Origin: Nannocystis bainbridge
GTDB taxonomy: Bacteria > Myxococcota_A > Polyangia > Nannocystales > Nannocystaceae
DNA length: 64,000 nt
Assembly (NCBI RefSeq): GCF_028368995.1
Contig: NZ_JAQNDL010000001.1
Coordinates: 434,001-498,000, forward strand
Reading direction: 5' to 3'
Shown here: positions 42,671 through 51,330 of the stretch, one piece after another
Layout: every line of letters starts with the position of its first letter
Position numbering within the stretch: the first letter of the stretch is position 1
Made by a program: the position numbers and the translations under genes
Notes under the pieces: model-generated
Seen by the model: only the letters and a program-made list of their open reading frames with translations
Databases searched by the model: none
Told to the model about the DNA's origin: nothing

Positions 42671-43846
42671 ATGAGCGTGGATTCTGCTGCGAAATGTCCC
42701 TTCAATTCCACCCGCAACGACAGCAAGAGCGCGGCCGTCGTCACCCGGCGGATGAAGATCGAGAGCGGCGCCGAGCATATCCGCGCCTTTGAGCGGGCGC
42801 GCGAGGTCCTGCTCGACCGCGACCTGCTGCAGGGCGGCGCCGGCGCGGAGTTCGTCGACACCAGCGACCCGGACAAGGCCCCGGTGTTCTTCCTCGACGG
42901 CGCGCCGCACCGGGACAAGCGCACCAGCATCGCCCGCTTCTTCACGCCCAAGGCGATCACCAGCCGCTACCACGCGATCATCGAGCGCGAGACGGCGCGG
43001 CTGCTCGGGCAGCTCCGGCGCGACGGCCGGGCCCAGCTCGACGTCATCAGCTTCGAGCTCACGGTCGCGGTCGCGGCCAACATCGTCGGGCTCACCGACA
43101 GCGACATGCCGAAGATGGCGCGCCGGCTCTCGATGATGCTGTCCGCCGGCTGGCACCACCGCATCAACCTGCTCGGCAGGGTCGCCGCCGGCCTGCGCAA
43201 GGGCCGGGCCATGCTCGGCTTCTACGTCCACGACATCACCCCTGCCCTGCGGTCCCGTCGCAAGGCGCCAAAGGACGACCTCCTCTCCGAGCTGCTGGCC
43301 CGGGGCGCCACGCAGCGGGCCATCCTCACCGAGTGCATGACCTACGCCGCCGCCGGCATGGTGACCACGCGCGAGTTCATCGTCATGTGCGCCTGGCACC
43401 TGTTCGATCGGCCGGAGCTGCGCGCCGACTTCCTCGCCGGCGACGAGGCGCGTCAGTTCGCCATCCTCAACGAGATCCTCCGCCTCGAGCCGATCGCCTC
43501 GCTGCTCTACCGCCGCGACGGCGACGCCGCCGGCGCGGACAGGCACAAGTATGCGCTCGACCTGCGGGCGATCCACGAGGACGAGGCCGCCGTTGGCCCA
43601 TGCCCGCGCACCCTCGATCCCGACCGGGCCCAGCGCATGAAGACCAACGGCGCCTACCTCAGCTTCGGCGCCGGCGCCCACCACTGCCCCGGCAAGCAGG
43701 TCGCGCTCCACGAGACCCGCATGTTCCTCGACGCCCTGCTGCGCGTCCCCGGCGTCCGCCTCGCCCGCGCCCCGGACGTCGGCTGGTCAGAGATGCTGCT
43801 CAGCTACGAGCTGCGCGACGCGGTCGTGACCTGCGACCCGGCGTGA
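42671..43846 (+). CDS. Cytochrome P450
   Basis: A 391-residue soluble bacterial P450. The I-helix oxygen motif is AAAGMVTT, the K-helix ExxR is EILR, and the haem loop is FGAGAHHCPGKQVA with ligand Cys339. The N-terminus has no membrane anchor. Haem contacts FLDGAPHRDKR and a short KYALDLRAIHEDE sheet are normal. The sequence shows the conserved acid-Thr region as MVTT rather than the usual AGxDTT, so the acidic proton-relay residue is missing, a feature of some peroxygenase-like or substrate-assisted P450s. No ferredoxin or reductase gene is adjacent. Control by the divergent TetR protein is strongly suggested. Confidence 0.9.
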   Translation: MSVDSAAKCPFNSTRNDSKSAAVVTRRMKIESGAEHIRAFERAREVLLDRDLLQGGAGAEFVDTSDPDKAPVFFLDGAPHRDKRTSIARFFTPKAITSRYHAIIERETARLLGQLRRDGRAQLDVISFELTVAVAANIVGLTDSDMPKMARRLSMMLSAGWHHRINLLGRVAAGLRKGRAMLGFYVHDITPALRSRRKAPKDDLLSELLARGATQRAILTECMTYAAAGMVTTREFIVMCAWHLFDRPELRADFLAGDEARQFAILNEILRLEPIASLLYRRDGDAAGADRHKYALDLRAIHEDEAAVGPCPRTLDPDRAQRMKTNGAYLSFGAGAHHCPGKQVALHETRMFLDALLRVPGVRLARAPDVGWSEMLLSYELRDAVVTCDPA

Positions 43847-43857
43847 GCCGGGCGTGT

Positions 43858-43943
43858 CATGTCCCCCGGGACATGTCGATCGCGCATCATCCTTCGGAGA
43901 GCGACTCGCGTGTCTCGGGCTTTACATGTCCCTCGGGACATGT
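43858..43943. repeat. Two strong GGACATG palindromes downstream of the P450
   Basis: CATGTCCC-CC-GGGACATG (43858-43875) and ACATGTCCC-TC-GGGACATGT (43924-43943) are perfect inverted repeats with 8- and 9-base arms. A degenerate copy, with CCTGTC and GGACAGG, follows at about 44008-44027. They lie between the convergent P450 and PPOX genes. The first starts 12 bases after the P450 stop, as a terminator would. Confidence 0.8.
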
Positions 43944-44041
43944 CGAGGACGACGTCCTTCGAAATTCGACCCTCGCTACCCGAAATTAACCAGTCTCTCG
44001 AGACATGGCCTGTCGCTTCGGACAGGTCGGTCCGCGCCCCC

Positions 44042-45082
44042 TCAATAGAGATTCTTCTCGTAGTCGTGGGCGAGCGCCGCGTTCATCACCCACGGCGACG
44101 CCAGCTTGCGCAGCAGCTTCGCCGCCAGCCCGCGCTCCTTGTTGCGCTTGACGTGCTCGACGAACACCCGGCTCATCTCGGGCAGCGCCGCCCGGTCCGC
44201 GTGGCGCGAGCGGTCCCACAGCCCCGACGCCACGATCGCTGGGCTCTCGGCCAGGCGGACCGCCGTCACCGCGAGCACCAGCGCCAGCTTCGGCGTCTTG
44301 CCGGCGACGCGCATGCTCGTCAGCAGCGGTGGATCGGCGGTGAGCCAGGCCGACCCGCTCGCCTCGAGCACGCGGCCGTCGCCCGGCACCAATGCCAGCA
44401 AGGCCACCCGCGACTGCTCGATCACGTTGTGAAACGTATCGGTGCGGCGATTGCCCGGGCGCTCGGGGACCGCCAGGCCGCTGTCGCCGACGATCCGGAG
44501 AAAGCCCGCGGGGTCGCCCTTGGGGCTCACGTCGGCCGCCCCAGCGGCGTCCCACGAGCTCAGCGTCACCAGCGGTGCGCGGGCCAGGAACGCCAGCACC
44601 TCCGCGTCCGCCAGCGGCCCGCGCTGCGCCTCGCCGAGCGGGCCGCCATCGTCGCCCGCCGCGGCCTCGCCCCACAGCGACGAGCGCAGCAGCGCCTTGG
44701 CGCAATGGGCGAACGCCTCCTCGACCTCCAGCAGCAGCGCGTCTCCGTCGCGCCGGCCGACCCCGTTGACCCGCAAGGTCTCGCCGAGGCCGGGGATGAG
44801 CAGCAGCAGCCCGCAGCCGACCTGCGAGCTCGGCGCGATCGGCTCGTGCAGCGGCAGACGCAGCCGCCCGGCGTCCAGCACCTCGACGAAGCCCGCAGGT
44901 CCGCCGAGCGCCGTCGTGCGCGGCCGGCCCTCGTCGTCGACGAAGCCGACGACCACGAAGGTGCACGCGGCGATCAGCCGCACGCAGTTGTCGTCGAGCG
45001 CGTCGATCGACTTCATCAGCGAACCGAGCGGACGCGAACCGACGACGCGCTCGAGGCCTTCGACCGAGGTGATCCGCTCCAT
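44042..45082 (-). CDS. Pyridoxamine 5'-phosphate oxidase-like (PPOX) protein
   Basis: A 346-residue protein. Two split-barrel FMN-binding-like regions are seen in tandem: VVVGFVDDEGRPRTTALGG with LRVNGVGRR (about 40-110), and LVTLSSWDAAGAADVSPKGDPAGFL with GNRRTDTFHNVIEQSRVALL (about 170-240). The second half matches the PPOX family often annotated as MSMEG_1061-like; DVSPKG and GNRRxDT are its signature. These enzymes use FMN or F420 to oxidise or reduce small molecules; the substrate is unknown. The C-terminal 70 residues are helical. No partner gene is evident. Confidence 0.8.
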   Translation of the reverse strand: MERITSVEGLERVVGSRPLGSLMKSIDALDDNCVRLIAACTFVVVGFVDDEGRPRTTALGGPAGFVEVLDAGRLRLPLHEPIAPSSQVGCGLLLLIPGLGETLRVNGVGRRDGDALLLEVEEAFAHCAKALLRSSLWGEAAAGDDGGPLGEAQRGPLADAEVLAFLARAPLVTLSSWDAAGAADVSPKGDPAGFLRIVGDSGLAVPERPGNRRTDTFHNVIEQSRVALLALVPGDGRVLEASGSAWLTADPPLLTSMRVAGKTPKLALVLAVTAVRLAESPAIVASGLWDRSRHADRAALPEMSRVFVEHVKRNKERGLAAKLLRKLASPWVMNAALAHDYEKNLY

Positions 45083-45196
45083 GCACCCCCGAGTGTGCGC
45101 CGGGCGAGCGCGCCGAGCAACGCGCGCTCGCCCGCGCGTCGAGCCGCATGGGCCTCGACGGCCTCAGCGACGCCGCCCAGTCCTGGGCTCGCGCGG

Positions 45197-46807
45197 TCAT
45201 GGGCCGCGATGAAACGGGTTGGCGCGTCCCGAGGTATCGCTGTCGGCCTGCCAGCGCGGCGTCCACCGGACGATGCACCGCGCCGCGTGTTCGCCGGGGA
45301 ACAGCGCCTCGAAGCGCTCGCGGTAGACGTACGCCTCCGCGGTGGCGGGCGTGGCGTACGGGAACCGCTCCGCGGCTCGCGCCAGCTCGCTCGGGGTCAC
45401 CACGCGCTCGGCGTGCGTCCGCAACGCGTCGACCCAGCCGTAGCCGACGCCGTCGGAGAACTGCTCCTTCTGTCGCCACAGCACCGACGCGGGGAGCAGC
45501 GGATCGGCCTCGTCGGCGAAAGCCTGGCGCAGCAGCCACTTCTCGACCCGCCCCTCGACGCCGGGGCTCGCGCTCCGCGGCTGCTTGAGCTCGGGCGACA
45601 GCGACATCGCCAGGTCGAGGAAGGAGAGGTCGAGGAACGGGACCCGCGCCTCCACCCCGTGCGCCATCGTGCTCTTGTCGGCGCGCAGGACGTCGCTGAG
45701 GTGGAGGTTGGCGACGCGCGCGATCGTCTCGCGGCGCAGCTCCTCCGGATCTTCGGCGTAATAGAAATAGAGATAGCCGCCGAAGATCTCGTCGGAGCCC
45801 TCGCCTGATAGCACGACCTTCACGCCCTGGTCGCGGATATAGCGGCTCAGGAAATACATCGGGATGCTGGCCCGAATCGTGGGGATGTCATACGATTCGA
45901 CGTGGCGGATGATGTCGTCGAGCGCGGCGATCCCATCCTCCACGCGGAACAACACCTCGTGGTGCGTGGTGCCGAGGAATTGGGCGACCTGCCGGGCCGC
46001 GCACAGGTCGGGCGCGTCCTTGTCGACGCCGATGGCGAAGCTATGGACCTCCGCGCGAGGATCGCGGGCGCGCACGAGCCGGGTAGCGAGCGCGGCGATC
46101 AGGCTCGAGTCGAGCCCCCCCGACAGCAGCAACCCGAGCGGCACGTCGCTCATCAGCCGCTTCTCGACCGCGTCGCTCAGCCGCTGGCGCAGCCGAGACG
46201 GATCGCCGACCTCGCCCCCCTCGCCGCGCAGCCAGGCGGGCGCGTACCAGCGACGCAGGCCGCCGCTGCGCGTCATGAGGTGGCCGGGCGGGAACACCTC
46301 GAACGACACGCAATTGTCGATCAGCGCCTTGAGCTCCGACGCGAACCACAGGTTGCCGGCGCGGTCGCGGCCGTAGTAGAGCGGCTTGATGCCGATCGGG
46401 TCGCGGGCGACGAGCCAATCGTCGCCATGCACGGCGGCGAAGGCGAAGATCCCGTCCAGCGCCTCGACGCACGCCTCCCCCCGCTCCTCGTAGAGATGCG
46501 CGAGGACCTCGCTGTCCGAGCCGCTGACGCACTGACGTCCCGAGCCGGCGAGCTCCCGAGCGAGCGCGCGGAAGTTGTAGATCTCGCCGTTGTGGATCAC
46601 CGCGGCGCCGTCACGCCCGAGGATCGGCTGCTTGCCCTGCGCGGGGTCCATGATGGCGAGTCGTCGGTGGCAGAGCACCGCGCTGCCGAGGCGCATCCAC
46701 AAGCCGCTGCCGTCGGGGCCTCGATGGGCCAGCCGCGTCGCCGCCGACTCCGCGGCGGCCGCGACGTGGCCGTCGACGTTGCCGAATACTGCAATGATTC
46801 CGCACAT
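45197..46807 (-). CDS. asnB: Asparagine synthetase B (glutamine-hydrolysing)
   Basis: A 536-residue protein very similar by eye to E. coli AsnB (554). Cys2 in MCGIIAVFG is the glutaminase nucleophile, with RHRGPDxSG-like (AHRGPDGSG), NGEIYN and SGSDSEV completing that domain (1-200). The synthetase domain has the ATP pyrophosphatase loop LLSGGLDSS, then IRASIPMYFLSR, VLSGEGSDEIFGGY and VEARVPFLD. It should make asparagine from aspartate, glutamine and ATP. It starts four bases after the upstream aminomutase stop, with a strong ribosome site overlapping that stop, so the two are co-translated. That linkage raises the possibility of a modified role in beta-amino acid amidation. Confidence 0.9.
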   Translation of the reverse strand: MCGIIAVFGNVDGHVAAAAESAATRLAHRGPDGSGLWMRLGSAVLCHRRLAIMDPAQGKQPILGRDGAAVIHNGEIYNFRALARELAGSGRQCVSGSDSEVLAHLYEERGEACVEALDGIFAFAAVHGDDWLVARDPIGIKPLYYGRDRAGNLWFASELKALIDNCVSFEVFPPGHLMTRSGGLRRWYAPAWLRGEGGEVGDPSRLRQRLSDAVEKRLMSDVPLGLLLSGGLDSSLIAALATRLVRARDPRAEVHSFAIGVDKDAPDLCAARQVAQFLGTTHHEVLFRVEDGIAALDDIIRHVESYDIPTIRASIPMYFLSRYIRDQGVKVVLSGEGSDEIFGGYLYFYYAEDPEELRRETIARVANLHLSDVLRADKSTMAHGVEARVPFLDLSFLDLAMSLSPELKQPRSASPGVEGRVEKWLLRQAFADEADPLLPASVLWRQKEQFSDGVGYGWVDALRTHAERVVTPSELARAAERFPYATPATAEAYVYRERFEALFPGEHAARCIVRWTPRWQADSDTSGRANPFHRGP

Positions 46808-46811
46808 GTCG

Positions 46812-46819
46812 TCACCTCC
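46812..46819 (-). promoter_or_regulatory. Strong ribosome site for asnB overlapping the aminomutase stop
   Basis: On the minus strand GGAGGTGA precedes ATG by four bases (core GGAGG spacing 7). The TGA inside it is the stop codon of the upstream gene, which suggests translational coupling. Confidence 0.8.
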
Positions 46820-48140
46820 GTTGCGCGTCGCGCAGCGCTCGCTGGTAGAAGAATTCCGGCTCACCGCCGGCCGGGCGCAGCTCGTCGAGCCAGGCCGCGC
46901 GCTCGTCGTACTCGGCGAGGAAGGTGCGGCCCACCCACGCCGGATCGCGCCCCTGCAGCATCCGCAGCGAGAAGCACAGCTTCCCGTCAGACTCGACCAC
47001 GCCGTCGATGGCGACCTTCCCCGGGGTGGCCGACATGGACGGGCCGCGGGCGGTGCGACAGAGGCCCGACACATGCCGCTGCGCGTCGGTGAAGATGGCC
47101 AGCGCCCGCGCGAGCGGGACCTTGAAGTACTCCTTCGGGCCGGTGTCGCGCTCGATGAACATGTAATACGGCACCGCGCCCAGCCCCACCTGCGCCCGCC
47201 ACAACTGCGCCCATACGCCCGGATCGTCGTTGACCCGGCGGATCAGCGGCGCCTGGCAGCGGATCACCGCGCCCGTCGAGCGCACGCGCCGAATCGCCGC
47301 GATCGCGGCCGACGTCTCGAACTCGCGCGGGTGCGACGAATGAGCCATCAATGCCAGGTGCATGCCTCGCTCGTTCACCTCCTCGAACAGCCGCAAGAGG
47401 TCGTCCGCGTCCGCGTCGCTGGTGAACCGGTACGGCCAGTACGCCAGCGCCTTGGTGCCGATCCGGATGGTGGTCAGCCCGGGCAGTCGGGCCTCGAGCA
47501 GCGGCTCGATCGTGCGGCGCAGCGCCGCCGTGCGCATCACCAGCGGGTCACCGCCCGTGATGAGCACGTCCGTCACCTCCGGGTGGCGGCGCAGGTACTC
47601 CACCAGCTGTTCGGCCTCTCGCGCGGCGAACTTGAGATCGTCGAGGCCGACGAACTGCGGCCAGCGGAAGCAGTACGTACAGTACGCGTGGCACGTCTGT
47701 CCCTGCGCCGGGAAGAACAGCACGGTCTCGCGGTACTTGTGCTGCATCCCTCGCACCGCCCGGCCGTCCATCGTCGGCACGTTGAGGGTGATCTGCCCGG
47801 CCGGATGCGGGTTGAGGCCGCGCTGGATCCGCCGCACCGCCGCCTCGATCTCGCTGCCCGGCGCCTCGGCGCGCAGCAGATCGGCGACGACCTGCAGATC
47901 GCCGGCGTCCAGCATCTCGGGCTGGGGAAACGTCAATTGATAGATCGGGTCGTCGGGGACGCGCCGCCAATCGATGAGCTCTTCGAGGACGTATCGGTTG
48001 ACCCGGAACGGCAGGACGCGGGCCACTGCGGTCAACTGCAGGCGAGTGTCGGCGGGCAGCGCGGCGATCTGGGGGATCGTCGCCAGGTCGCGCAACGTGA
48101 TCGGAGCATACGTGGGTCGTGGCGGTGTGGAATCAAGCAC
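46812..48140 (-). CDS. KamA-family radical SAM aminomutase (2,3-aminomutase-like)
   Basis: A 442-residue protein if it starts at the GTG at 48140; the frame stays open far upstream but there overlaps the divergent promoter and kinase gene. The radical SAM motif CHAYCTYC (Cys150, 154, 157) follows a KamA-type N-terminal domain. ITGGDPL is the second SAM contact, and TPGK near the C-terminus holds the likely PLP lysine (PGGGGK in lysine 2,3-aminomutase). The acidic residue just before that loop in lysine aminomutase is not obvious here, so the substrate might be another amino acid such as glutamate. It would convert an alpha- to a beta-amino acid. It sits in an operon with asnB behind a sigma-54-like promoter. 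Confidence 0.8.
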   Translation of the reverse strand: MLDSTPPRPTYAPITLRDLATIPQIAALPADTRLQLTAVARVLPFRVNRYVLEELIDWRRVPDDPIYQLTFPQPEMLDAGDLQVVADLLRAEAPGSEIEAAVRRIQRGLNPHPAGQITLNVPTMDGRAVRGMQHKYRETVLFFPAQGQTCHAYCTYCFRWPQFVGLDDLKFAAREAEQLVEYLRRHPEVTDVLITGGDPLVMRTAALRRTIEPLLEARLPGLTTIRIGTKALAYWPYRFTSDADADDLLRLFEEVNERGMHLALMAHSSHPREFETSAAIAAIRRVRSTGAVIRCQAPLIRRVNDDPGVWAQLWRAQVGLGAVPYYMFIERDTGPKEYFKVPLARALAIFTDAQRHVSGLCRTARGPSMSATPGKVAIDGVVESDGKLCFSLRMLQGRDPAWVGRTFLAEYDERAAWLDELRPAGGEPEFFYQRALRDAQRR

Positions 48141-48181
48141 GAGGCCTCCGTGCGCGCGGCGGTCCGCGCGGACAGGACCCG

Positions 48182-48199
48182 GAGCAAGCGGTGTGCCAA
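48182..48199 (-). promoter_or_regulatory. Sigma-54-like promoter of the aminomutase-asnB operon
   Basis: Minus strand reads T-TGGCACA-CCGC-TTGCT-C against consensus TGGCACG-N4-TTGCW, with one mismatch and exact GG/GC spacing (48197-48196 and 48185-48184). Predicted transcription start near 48172 leaves a leader of about 31 bases before the GTG. Confidence 0.75.
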
Positions 48200-48200
48200 G

Positions 48201-48212
48201 GGTCTCGAGACC
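48201..48212. promoter_or_regulatory. Palindrome site GGTCTCGAGACC, copy 1
   Basis: A perfect 12-base palindrome directly upstream of the -24 box of the aminomutase promoter. It matches copy 2 in the pattern GGTC-N-CG-N-GACC. It is a candidate binding site for the divergently encoded NtrC-type regulator or for a repressor. Confidence 0.55.
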
Positions 48213-48267
48213 ACGCCGCGGGCGGGAGCAGCCTGGATCGTCGAGCGTCGGGGACGCGCCGCGGCGA

Positions 48268-48281
48268 GGGTCGCGCGACCC
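48268..48281. promoter_or_regulatory. Palindrome site GGGTCGCGCGACCC, copy 2
   Basis: A perfect 14-base palindrome containing GGTC-G-CG-C-GACC, the same pattern as copy 1. Its centre is about 102 and 110 bases upstream of the two predicted sigma-54 start sites, the usual enhancer distance for NtrC-type activators. A second inverted repeat, GGGAAA-T-TTTCCC (48283-48295), follows at once. Confidence 0.6.
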
Positions 48282-48356
48282 TGGGAAATTTTCCCGGCGG
48301 CCCGGCAATATGCCCGCCCTGTCCGCGCTCCCCGCCGTCCTGGCGCGGTTTCCCAA

Positions 48357-48375
48357 TTGGCGCGGACCGTGCTTC
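48357..48375 (+). promoter_or_regulatory. Sigma-54-like promoter of the histidine kinase/regulator genes
   Basis: TGGCGCG-GACC-GTGCT (48358-48373) matches TGGCACG-N4-TTGCW with two mismatches and exact GG/GC spacing. The predicted start near 48384 is only 3 bases before the ATG at 48387, so the message may be nearly leaderless or the true start codon may be downstream. Confidence 0.6.
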
Positions 48376-48386
48376 TCTTGGCCGCC

Positions 48387-49835
48387 ATGAACGCGTCCCC
48401 GCTCGGCTCCAAGCGCTGGCGTACGGGCTTGCTGACGACCGCGATGGTGCTCGCAATCGGCGTCATCGCCGCTCTCGGGGTGATGGACGAGCGTTCGCTG
48501 GTGTCGACGACGCGCATCGAGAGCTCTCGCGAGCCGCGCGTGCTGGCGGAGGTGCTGGCGTCGGAGTTCAGGGCCGGCCTGTCGTCGCTCGGCGGCGACG
48601 AGCCCGCGGGCGCCGGTCACGCCGAGGGCGGCGCGTGGCGCTTCGAGGACACCTCGCTGGTGATCGAGCCGCGCCAACTGCTCCACGAGGACGCGATCGC
48701 CAACGACGCCGATCACCGCCTGCTGGTGTGGGCGACCGCGACGGGGGACCCGCGGACCATCGACGGTGTGCGCGTGGACATCCCGAGCGTGGCCCACGCC
48801 GCGACGGCGGGCGAGAGCAGCGCGTGGCTGACCCCGAGCGAGGCGCATCGCCTCGGGCTGCCCGAGGAGCTCGCGGTCGCCGGCCTGTCCCGCGTCGACG
48901 ATCCGCGGTTCGGCGAGTGGATCGTCGCCGTCGTCAGCTCGACCGAACGCCAGCGCGCACGCGAGGCCCGTCGCTACGCCCGGACCATCGTCATGGTCAG
49001 CCTCGCCAGCCTCGTGGTGCTCGGCTTCGGGTTGGTCCTCCTCCGCACGCAGCGCCAGGAGCGGGCCTTCGAGCGCATGCTGGCGCGCGAGTCGATGCGG
49101 GCCCAGCAGGAGGTCCAGCTCGCCCGCGAAGGCCGCGCCGCGACCATGTTGACGTTCGCCGCCGGCATCGCCCACGAGCTGTCGACCCCGCTCGGCGTGA
49201 TCGCCATGCGCGCCGAGCAGCTCGAGAACAACGCCGACGACGATCGTGCGCGCCGCGGCGCGCGGGCGATCACCGAGCAGGTGGCGAAGATCCGGGAGAG
49301 CGCGCGCGGCTTCCTGGCGATCGCCCGCGGCGCGGCCCCGCTGCACGAGCGGTTCCCGGCCGACGACGTCCTCCGCAGCGCGGTCGCCCGCGTCGAGCAC
49401 CGGTTCGAGCGCGCCGGCGTCTCGCTGCGCGTCCAGTCGCTGTCCGGGCTGCCGTGGATCTACGGCGACGCGCGGCTGCTCGAGCACGCGTTGACGAACC
49501 TGCTGCTCAACGCGTGCGACGCGTCGCGCGTGCGCGGAGAGGTCGAACTCGGCGCGTCGCGGAGCGACTCGCAGCTCGAGATCGTGGTCAGCGATCGCGG
49601 CGGAGGCATCGATCCGGCCATCCGCGGCCGCATGCAGCCGTTCTTCAGCACCAAGGCGGAGGGCACGGGCCTCGGCCTGGCGATCGCCAGCGAGGTCATG
49701 CGCATGCACCGAGGCGAGCTCCGGCTCGACGAGCGCTCCGGCGGCGGAACGAACGCCGTGCTACGCTTGCCGGCCGAACCCATGTCCGACGATGCTCTCG
49801 CCGACGAAGCACAAGACGCGCATCCTGCTGGTTGA
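48387..49835 (+). CDS. Membrane sensor histidine kinase (NtrB-like partner)
   Basis: A 482-residue protein from ATG 48387. The first membrane segment is at about 14-33, followed by an outside sensor region of about 160 residues and a second segment near 205-225 (IVMVSLASLVVLGFGLVLL). HisKA holds FAAGIAHELSTPLGVIA with His263. HATPase motifs are LLNACDA, SDRGGGIDP and GTGLGLAIA. Its last 44 bases overlap the next gene, an NtrC-type regulator, a classic cognate pair. The sensor domain is not recognised, so the stimulus is unknown. Confidence 0.85.
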   Translation: MNASPLGSKRWRTGLLTTAMVLAIGVIAALGVMDERSLVSTTRIESSREPRVLAEVLASEFRAGLSSLGGDEPAGAGHAEGGAWRFEDTSLVIEPRQLLHEDAIANDADHRLLVWATATGDPRTIDGVRVDIPSVAHAATAGESSAWLTPSEAHRLGLPEELAVAGLSRVDDPRFGEWIVAVVSSTERQRAREARRYARTIVMVSLASLVVLGFGLVLLRTQRQERAFERMLARESMRAQQEVQLAREGRAATMLTFAAGIAHELSTPLGVIAMRAEQLENNADDDRARRGARAITEQVAKIRESARGFLAIARGAAPLHERFPADDVLRSAVARVEHRFERAGVSLRVQSLSGLPWIYGDARLLEHALTNLLLNACDASRVRGEVELGASRSDSQLEIVVSDRGGGIDPAIRGRMQPFFSTKAEGTGLGLAIASEVMRMHRGELRLDERSGGGTNAVLRLPAEPMSDDALADEAQDAHPAG

Positions 49836-51174
49836 CGACGACCTCGACATGCTCGAGGCCCTCAGCGACGGATTGACGGAGAAGGGCTTCGAGGTCGCGG
49901 CGGCGCGCTCGGCCGAGGCGGCGCTGGTGCACCTCGCGGAGGCGAACTTCGACGTGATGGTGACCGACCTGCGCATGACCGGGGCCGACGGGCTCACGCT
50001 GCTGGCCCAGGCGCGGGCCCTCAACCCGCAGCTGCCCGTGATCGTGATGACGGCCTACAGCGCGCTCGACACCGCGATCGAGGCCGTGCGCCGCGGCGCC
50101 TTCCACTACCTGGCGAAGCCGTTCCGCGTCGACGAGCTCCTCATCTTCGTCCGTCGCGCCTTCGAGGACGCCCAGCTCCGCCGTGAGGCCGAGGTGCTGC
50201 GCCACGCCCTGCGCGTCCAGCCGGGGCCGCCCGGCCTGCTCGGCGGCAGCGCGGCGATGCAGGAGCTGTTCCGCATCATCGACCGCGTCGCCGGGACGTC
50301 GGCGCCGGTCCTCATCACCGGCGAGACCGGCACCGGCAAGACCCTGGTCGCCTCCACCATCCACCAGCGCAGCGGTCGCGCCTCGGCGCCGTTGGTCGCC
50401 CTGAACTGCGCCGCGCTGCCCGAGAACTTGCTGGAGAGCGAGCTGTTCGGTCACGTGCGTGGGGCGTTCAGCGGGGCCACCTCCAGCTCCGCCGGTCTGT
50501 TCTCTGCCGCCGACGGCGGCAGCATCCTGCTCGACGAGATCGGCGAGATGGTGCTGCCGATGCAGGCCAAGCTGCTGCACGTGATCGAGCGCGGCGCGGT
50601 CCGCCCGATCGGCGGCACAAAGGAGCGGCCGATCGACGTCCGGATCCTCGCCGCCACCAACCGCGACCTCGAGCAGGCCGTCCGCGACGGGCGGTTCCGC
50701 GAGGATCTGCTGTACCGCCTCAACCTCGTCGTGCTCGAGCTGCCGCCGCTGCGCGAGCGCACCGGGGACCTGCCGGAGCTCATCGACCATTTCCTCGACA
50801 AGGCCCGGGCGCGCTACCCCGACAGCCCGGTCCGCAGCTTCTCTCTCGCGGCCCTCGAGCGGCTCCTCGCCCACCCGTGGCCCGGCAACGTCCGCGAGCT
50901 GTCCCACACCATCGAGCGTCTGATCCTGCTCGGTCACGGGGCGACGATCGAGGTGGCCGACCTGCCTCGCAGCTTCAACACGCCCCCGGACGCGCACCCG
51001 GCGTTCGACGCGATCGTGCCGATGCGAGAGATGCAGCGCCGATACGCCACCTGGGTGCTGGAGCAGGTCGACGGCATCCGCGCGCACGCAGCCCGCCGCC
51101 TCGGCATCGACGTCAAGACCCTGGGGCGGCTGCTCAGCGCGCAGGAGCCTGCGGACCTCGACATGAAAGAATGA
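49792..51174 (+). CDS. NtrC-family sigma-54 response regulator
   Basis: A 460-residue protein. The receiver domain (10-125) has the acidic pocket DDD and phospho-Asp59 in MVTDLRM. The AAA+ domain has Walker A GETGTGKT (177-184), the sigma-54 contact loop GAFSGA (224-229; consensus GAFTGA, so Ser replaces Thr) and [10 protein letters not shown]. The C-terminal Fis-type helix-turn-helix is [16 protein letters not shown]. It overlaps the kinase gene by 44 bases. As an RpoN-dependent activator, its likely targets are the two sigma-54 promoters just upstream. Confidence 0.9.
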   Translation: MLSPTKHKTRILLVDDDLDMLEALSDGLTEKGFEVAAARSAEAALVHLAEANFDVMVTDLRMTGADGLTLLAQARALNPQLPVIVMTAYSALDTAIEAVRRGAFHYLAKPFRVDELLIFVRRAFEDAQLRREAEVLRHALRVQPGPPGLLGGSAAMQELFRIIDRVAGTSAPVLITGETGTGKTLVASTIHQRSGRASAPLVALNCAALPENLLESELFGHVRGAFSGATSSSAGLFSAADGGSILLDEIGEMVLPMQAKLLHVIERGAVRPIGGTKERPIDVRILAATNRDLEQAVRDGRFREDLLYRLNLVVLELPPLRERTGDLPELIDHFLDKARARYPDSPVRSFSLAALERLLAHPWPGNVRELSHTIERLILLGHGATIEVADLPRSFNTPPDAHPAFDAIVPMREMQRRYATWVLEQVDGIRAHAARRLGIDVKTLGRLLSAQEPADLDMKE

Positions 51175-51330
51175 CGGCGCCGCGAGCGGCGTGCATGGTC
51201 GATCGGTCAGGCTGAATGTTCTGCTCGTCGCAGGCGGCGCGCAGCTCCACGAGCAGGTCTCGCTCCCGGGCCGTGATGCGCCGCGCGCGGCGGCCCCTGC
51301 GGAGCCGCTCGCGGCCTGCCCGTGCGGGTC

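Noticed and set aside
48141..49709. Upstream extension of the aminomutase frame across the divergent kinase gene.
   Set aside because: It would cover two promoter elements and a histidine kinase gene with clear motifs on the other strand. The GTG at 48140 fits the family N-terminus.
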